Assembly (NCBI GenBank): GCA_047967505.1
Contig: CM106538.1
Strand: one strand, 5' to 3'
DNA: 64,000 nt
From: Dipteris shenzhenensis
Lineage: Eukaryota; Polypodiophyta; Polypodiopsida; Gleicheniales
The notes below the pieces were generated by a model. It did not search any database, was not told the DNA's origin, and saw only the letters and a program-made list of their open reading frames with translations. The number at the start of each line of letters is the position of its first letter. Within the stretch, counting starts at the first letter, position 1. The translations under genes were made by a program, and so were the position numbers. Below are positions 58,148-64,000 of this stretch, in pieces.

Positions 58148-58572
58148 TACATACATACATACATACATACATTTATACATACATATAAACATCAAAAGTA
58201 AGACCCCATTGGTTGCCTATGTCATGCATTTTGTTGTCTCATGAGCATAAGAACAAGCACTTGTGTTCCTTACCTTTCTTTGCAATGGGGGTCTTGATTT
58301 TGGTGGGGTATGCCAAAAATTGATCAACAACATTATTTGATGCATATAGTTTTAGTAGTTTTAGTACACATACATACATATGTGTGTGTGTGTGTACATA
58401 CATACATGGATGCATGCATGCATGCATACATACATACATATTGATGCATATAGTTTTACTAGATGGGGAAAATAGGCCCTACTCTGATTTTTGTGGAGAG
58501 ACACAACTAGACAAATAGAGCAAGTCCAAGGGGTCACTGGGGACACCCCTGGCAAATGGAGATGCCCGGTAT

Positions 58573-59059
58573 GCAATTTTAGCACCAATTTTGGGATGTA
58601 AGCTGCATAGTCATGTCCAAAAAAAGTTGTCAATTCTTGCATTAAATGTAGGGTGGTGAATATATCCTATTTTGTCATGGGGCTGGAGAAGACGGAGGCA
58701 AAAAATTGAACCTCCAAAAAGACTTCTTTTACTAGTCTATGGGGACCGCGGCTCTTACTAGTGTTGAGAGTGGACAAGACAGCTACCATTGGTGTGATAT
58801 GGGAATCTCCCAATCTGCAATTTTAGCACCAATTTTGGGATGTAAACTACATAGTCAGGTCCAAAAAAGTTGTGTCAATTCTTGCATTAAATGTAGGGTG
58901 ATGAATATATCCTATTTCATCAGGGGGCCTGCAGAAGACGGAGGGAAAAAATTGAACCTCCAAAAAGACTTCTTTTACCGGTCTATCGGGCCTAGCTCTT
59001 ACTAGCATTGAGAGTGGACAAGATAGCTACCGCTGGTGTGATATGGGAATCTCCAAGTC
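58573..59059. repeat. Two tandem copies of a 244-bp unit
   Basis: GCAATTTTAGCACCAATTTT opens copies at 58573 and 58817. Both end with TGATATGGGAATCTCC. Divergence is under 10%. The copies directly follow the palindromic array. Confidence 0.95.
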
Positions 59060-61053
59060 TCAAGTTTTGGGGTACATGAAATTAGATCATGCTAACGGTA
59101 ACTCTAAGAGGTTCCAAAGTCAGGCAACATTCTTCATCATAGCTAACTCAAATGCAAGGCAGTGAAAATGCCAGGAGAGTTGCTAGGTAGCATTGATTTT
59201 GGGAAGGGATATGATGATACTTTGTTGTGTTATGTAGGATATTAATTTCCATTAAATTTGGGACATGTTAGATATAACTTCATAAAATCCCAAGTCATGA
59301 AATTAATACATTACAAGTTCAAGCATAAATAATAGTTGTGAAGTTAATGCATTAAATATTCAAGCCTAAAGAAGAATTAATCAAGACCTAATGCACCGTA
59401 CCAGAGACTTTGGCCTTACCCTCATTCCATAGACTTGCCAATGTAAGGCCAAAATTTTCATTCTTAAGAATATGTGGAAAGACCTTACATTTGGCCCACT
59501 TTTGGCGAAAAAATTTCATTCTAAAGAATAGGTGGAGTGAAATTGTGTTTGATAAATACAAATCAATGCTCAAGTTTGGACATTATTAAATAAAGGTATC
59601 CTTTTGAAGATATTGGAACACATGAGAGAAATAATATTGAAGATACATGAATTTTTAGACATACTATTAAAGACAAATGAACATATAATGGATGAAATCC
59701 TATTGATGATACATGAATTTTCAATAGAACTGTTATTCAAAAGATTTGATGGATTGAATGTAGCTTTAATACATTATCCCTTTTACAAGGGTGTTTGAGT
59801 TTAAGGCTTGAAACATAAGAATGAATTTGTGTTGAAGCCTAGTGGTTTGTTAAGGATATGTGAAACTTGAAGTAAAAGTACTTACAATGGAAGGGATTAT
59901 ATCAAGATCCTATTAAGGACATGTGAACATATAGTAAAATAATTCTACATAAAATCAGTGGATCAAACTTAATGGCTCAAAAGCAAAAAGGGATGATGGT
60001 GCAACCTAGGGGCTACTCTACGGCACTATGGCAACAATCTTTGTAGTTACTATCAAAGGTAGTGTAACTTTTTTGTCGAGGAAAGAGACGCGAACCACTC
60101 CACATGACTAGATCTGTATGACCTAGGTTGCACCGACTTGTTTCTTTCATGGATAAAAAGTGAACCTTAGGTGATGCTATAGCACTCCCTTTTTTGGTCC
60201 ATTATTATAGCACAATTGGGACCTTTTGACCTAATACTAGCTACCCATCAAATATTTGTTGTAGATGTTAGGGGGAATTACCAAACTACTAGTGGTAGTT
60301 TTATCACCACCATTAGTAATTTTATTTGAGTGTTCCTTAATGGTAGTTCTCCTACTACTACATACAATATTACCAATAGTAGTCCTAATCCCAATGATAG
60401 TACACATAATATTATTACGACCGTCCAACTTTAATCATCATTATATCTATGAATGCATATATATAGGTCTATCTATATCTATACCTATTTATTCGTCATC
60501 CAATACGTTTGCATTTATTTTTGGTGCTTTGCTTACTTTGAAACTAAAGATAATGTGATTTCATTATTGTTTGCATTCTTGTCAAACATGAGGAGCTGGA
60601 ATGCATAAGAGTTGGGAGGCACATTACAATTTCTGTGCAGATTTGAGCCATTGAATAGCCTATTGATTCTGATTGTTTTCTTTCTTATTAAATCCTTAAT
60701 TTGGTTATTTCACACCGAACATCGCCATATCAATTCTTTTTTTTTTTTGTTCTAGTAATGTCCTATCGTAGCATAGTCTAGGGTTGATCAAACAAGATAA
60801 ATGGGTGCTCACATTTAATATATTTTTGAGAGTCAGAGGATAGTGGCTGTAGACTACAAAATCATCACTTTGAATAAATTTGGCAAGATTCTTCTGATAG
60901 AAGGAATAATTTCTATTGCACTAAAGATGAAAGAAAATTATCAAAAGGCTGATACAAGGCTCAAAATCACACTGGTGCTACTAGGCTTAATAGTCGTAGG
61001 CTAGTAGTAGTACTAGTGTATTTACTAAGTAGTGTGCATGCCTCTCCTCATTA
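59060..61053. other. Non-coding, nothing recognised
   Basis: Short Ile/Leu-rich frames (59604-59798, 60265-60558) reflect AT-rich composition and ATT/AGT repeats. No domain is seen. Confidence 0.5.
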
Positions 61054-61217
61054 AAATTCATAGTCTTCAAAAATATATAATACATAAGTCAAAATATTCT
61101 AATTAGTTTTATCATCCTAATGTTGAAACTGACTTAAATTCATAGTCTTCAAAAAGGTATAATACATAAGTCAAAATATTCCAATTAGTTTTATTGTCCT
61201 CATGTCGAAACTGACTT
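61054..61217. repeat. Two tandem copies of an 82-bp unit
   Basis: AAATTCATAGTCTTCAAAAA starts copies at 61054 and 61136; few differences. Confidence 0.95.
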
Positions 61218-61263
61218 TCTCTTCCTTCGTCTCCTATGAGCTTCAAACCTTTAATCCATTAAT

Positions 61264-61640
61264 CTCTCAAATAGTAAGAATGGTCTTGTATTAAGAGACG
61301 ATGATATCTAAAGTGATCTACAAATACTAAGAATGGTCTTATATTAAGAGGTGATGATATCTCAAGTGTTATACAAACCGTAAGAATGGTTTTGTATTAA
61401 AAGGTGATGATATCTCAAGTGTTCTACAAATAGTAAGAATGGTTCAAGTGTTCTACAAAAGTATTAGGTACCTCTTAGTGGCTGAAGGGAAGGAGTGATG
61501 ATATCTCAAGTGTTCTACAAATAGTAAGAATGGTCTTGTATTAAGAGGTGATGATATCTCAAGTGTTCTACAAATAGTAATAATGGTTTTGTATTAGAAG
61601 GTGATGATATCTCAAGTGTTCTATAAAACTATTAGATACC
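61264..61640. repeat. Tandem repeat, unit ~56 bp, about six copies
   Basis: TAGTAAGAATGGTCTTGTATTAAGAGG followed by TGATGATATCTCAAGTGTTCTACAAA recurs from 61267. Two copies are interrupted by a shared block containing TATTAG(G/A)TACCTCTTAGTGG. Confidence 0.93.
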
Positions 61641-62906
61641 TCTTAGTGGTTGAAGGGAAGGGGTTGGAAGTATGGGCAAAATCTCTAGGAACTACAGGAT
61701 GGTTGCAAGAACAATTTTGAATGTCATAAATGACACTTGGGTTTTTCAACATACGGGTGAACTATTTTTAAACATTTTCTTTCATGGTTGATAACACTTT
61801 TAATAATAAGAACCACTTTGAATGTCATAAGTGTTGATGCAATCCCATGCTATGAAGTCTACAGACAGTTTTTCTTCCCCACATATGGGTGAAGTGATGT
61901 TTACATTACTAAGTTCAACATATCAAGCAATGCATTTGTTTTGATTATTGAAGGAGTTTGATAATAAGACCCATTTCAAATGCAAAAGAATTGTTGTATC
62001 AGTAATGGAATCCGCTTTGGAGTGGAAATTCGGTTTCTTTCAAACCACATACTATTGTTGCATAATGTGAGTATGGCTCCAATTGGAAGTTAAGGTAGAC
62101 TATAATTCACAATATTGGTATAGTTACACATAGTAACATAAGTTTTATTTTCGACAATCTTCCCAAATAGTGGTTTCCACAAAGCTATGTTGAATACCTC
62201 GATAAGGAAATTGTGGAAAAGCTCGCTCGCTTTTTTGGGCCTGCTCGCTTTTCCTCGCTCGCTCTATCGACTGCCTCGTTCAATAGGAGTTCATCATACC
62301 CATGGATGATGAGTCCAAGTTCATTTTGTCTTATGTTAGTGTGTACACAGAGTTGGAAGCTAAGTTCATTAACATTGATTTGAAGGGTTGTGATATCTAT
62401 ACCTATTTTCTTTGTGGTTGTTATTGTTATTAAGTGTTGTACATTGTTGATGCATTAAACTATAGTGTTTCGATTGAACTCATTTTGTTGGGATCCACTT
62501 AGCACAGTTAATGGCCATTTATAAAGATGCTTACACTTAATGGATTGCCATTTTCCATGTGAATGGATTCTCATTTGGCAAGTTGTGTTTCCATTATTGA
62601 CTTTGGAGCTATGTGGTTATGATCTACTCGTTTATGTCATGAATTTAGAATTTCATCAATACATTGTAGTAAAGCTAGTGGTGGTGGTAGTGTTGGACTC
62701 ATCGGTTGTGTTTTAGCTTGCTTGGCTAGTTCTCAGTGAGATTGTCATAGGCAGCTAGTAGTCGATGTGGCTTCTCCTTCCATAATGGAATAATAGATGA
62801 TCACAACCTCCATTTTTGGACTTCCAAGAGACAAAGTGAACAAGAAGACCTGCGGAAGATGATAGAAGGGAAAGAATAAAAGATATAAGAAGTGAGAACC
62901 AACAAG
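61641..62906 (-). other. Mostly non-coding; right part is likely the leader of an LTR element
   Basis: GCTCGC-rich words cluster at 62220-62270. From about 62906 leftward the sequence would be the minus-strand leader of the LTR element whose primer site follows. I see no gag frame before the sequence merges with unrelated DNA. Confidence 0.35.
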
Positions 62907-62918
62907 GCTCTAATACCA
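62907..62918 (-). other. Primer binding site, tRNA-iMet type
   Basis: The minus strand reads TGGTATTAGAGC, a common variant of the plant iMet primer site. It directly abuts a sequence ending ...CCAACA on that strand, as expected of an LTR end. Confidence 0.6.
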
Positions 62919-63400
62919 TGTTGGAAGGATCAATTCAATAGGGGGGAAGTGGAGTGACAAGATGATAAGATATAAGAAAAGGCTCACACATATGAAATAG
63001 CTTACTAACACACACATAGATTATGATGAGAAAATAGCTTGTATACATGATCATTAGGGTTAGTTCCTATCAACTCCATTTTCGTCCTCTCAAATCAAAT
63101 GCAATTCACTAATGTCAACAAAAAAGGGGGAAAAAGTAAGCATGCATTTCATGTCAATTTTAAAGATTTTTTAACTATATTCATGTCTAGAAAATCTACC
63201 TACATGTACAATAGTATAACCACACATTATGTGAAGATAGAAGTGGCCCTTCCACTTGTAAAATGTAGACCAAAGGAAAAACCTTTCCGTTGCACCTCAA
63301 AGCTTCAACATAAGCACATGCTTAGAGCTTAGAATTTATGGTGTTCTCAAGTGGTATCTAAGAGATTATAAAAGAAGCATTGTATTAAATAAATCTCCTA
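62919..63400 (-). mobile_element. Probable 5' LTR of a further retroelement (far end not located)
   Basis: On the plus strand it opens TGTTGGAAGGATCAATTCAA next to the primer site, so on the minus strand the LTR ends in CA. The outer end and partner LTR are not identifiable here; the end given is a guess. No other copy of this sequence is in the window. Confidence 0.4.
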
Positions 63401-64000
63401 GATTGAGATCTTCAATGCAATGGAGATTATTTGTTGCAATTACTTTGTTCATTTCCAACAGGAGGTATAGATCGCATTGCCAATGTTAACCAAGAGGATT
63501 GATCAATTTTTCTATTCAAGATCACTCACTTATTGATGCATGGGGATGCTTTACTATGAGTTAATGGGTTTAAATGAGGCCTTACAAAGTGATTTGGAAG
63601 ACTTGTTGTAGAACAAATTTACCTTGGTGCATCCGACCAGTAGATCACGTAAATGGGAGTAGGGTGTATGGCCAATATAAACATTTAGACAAAGCTAGCA
63701 TCTAGACCTCCCAAACATATGCGCTATATGTCAAGCCATACCTGATCTTGGAGTCTAGACCATTCTAAAGCTAGGTTATTCTCCACACCAAGAGCATATG
63801 TCACATACCCTAGGCCTCACACATGAAGGTAACATTATGAAGAGTCCACCTTGTGAGATCACCTACCATCATTGGTTGTAAATAGAAGCTGTAATTGTTA
63901 AGATAACTCACACGTGTGAGTCGAGATCCTATGTGTAGCTAGCCTCCTCTTTGGTTGATTTAAGATCAAATTGCACTTTAAGTTTTTGAGAGTAAAAGGA
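63401..64000. other. Non-coding, nothing recognised
   Basis: No frame or repeat is supported. It may include part of the LTR named above. Confidence 0.4.

Larger units (their letters stand above)
53905..58480. repeat. Array of ~700-bp nested palindromic units with microsatellites
   Basis: Six full units and one partial. Each has a spacer (GAGCATAAGAACAAGCACTT), a left arm starting ATGGGGGTCTTGATTTT, a centre, a right arm that is the reverse complement of the left, and a TACA/CA/TA microsatellite. Left arms start at about 54052, 54768, 55517, 56113, 56808, 57549 and 58286. The arms (~200 bp) include ATGGACATGAAAACCATCTA pairing with its complement in the right arm, and GATACGGGGTCCTACTTTTA likewise. 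Most centres contain two CpG-rich 22-bp palindromes flanking a second inverted repeat (AAAAGTAGGACCCCATTG / CAATGGGGTCCTACTTTT). Unit 3 has a single palindrome. Many long frames (His-Thr-Tyr-Ile repeats) are microsatellite artefacts. Confidence 0.95.

Noticed and set aside
54452-58244. Many long frames of His-Thr-Tyr-Ile or Cys-Val-Tyr repeats
   Set aside because: They exist on both strands because TACA, TATG and CA repeats lack stops. They are not genes.
61264-61640. CRISPR-like look of regular short repeats
   Set aside because: The units are contiguous 56-bp tandem copies without unique spacers, in a eukaryotic genome.

Overview
This 64 kb window looks like nuclear DNA of a land plant. It is AT-rich and gene-poor, full of tandem and inverted repeats, Ty1/copia-type LTR elements, LINE remains and broken genes. 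The style of its one long intact gene, an intronless PPR gene with an HAEIARQ-type helix and a 101-residue P-L-S period, makes a fern or related seed-free vascular plant my best guess. That placement is inference. Nothing here looks bacterial or organellar.

Layout. 0.2-2 kb: decayed coding sequence with an FCP1/NLI-type phosphatase domain followed by a SET domain. 2-9 kb: non-coding, with a tRNA-derived (SINE-like) remnant, a transposon-protein fragment and several tandem repeats. 9.4-12.4 kb (minus): the PPR gene, built from seven DNA repeats spaced exactly 303 bp. 13.9-21 kb: a foldback element, purine tracts, palindromic repeats and a degenerate ~175-bp satellite-like array. 22.4-25.4 kb (minus): a complete, very young LTR element with identical 292-bp LTRs, a 5-bp TSD, a tRNA-iMet primer site and only a gag gene. 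27.9-29.4 kb (minus): a coiled-coil pseudogene riddled with TAG stops. 29.5-33.1 kb: repeats, including a near-perfect ~210-bp hairpin. 33.4-36.9 kb: an older, gag-deleted relative of the first LTR element, inserted in one copy of a ~0.9 kb duplication (36.9-39 kb). 39.7-42.6 kb: a decayed transposon-like gene. 42.8-43.8 kb: a decayed histone H3 gene of the centromeric (CENH3) type. 46.5-47.0 kb (minus): a LINE reverse-transcriptase remnant. 53.9-58.5 kb: the most striking structure, six to seven ~700-bp units, each a nested palindrome around CpG-rich 22-bp palindromes and each ending in a TACA/CA/TA microsatellite. 58.5-64 kb: more tandem repeats and the 5' end of a further LTR element on the minus strand.

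Functionally, the PPR gene is the only frame I would call a likely working host gene, and its C-terminus is cut short inside the E motif. The gag-only element may still be mobile if an autonomous partner supplies pol. The other coding regions are pseudogenes. Many of their stops are TAG where a CAG codon is expected, as deamination of methylated CHG sites would produce. All identifications come from reading the sequence by eye; no database search was run.
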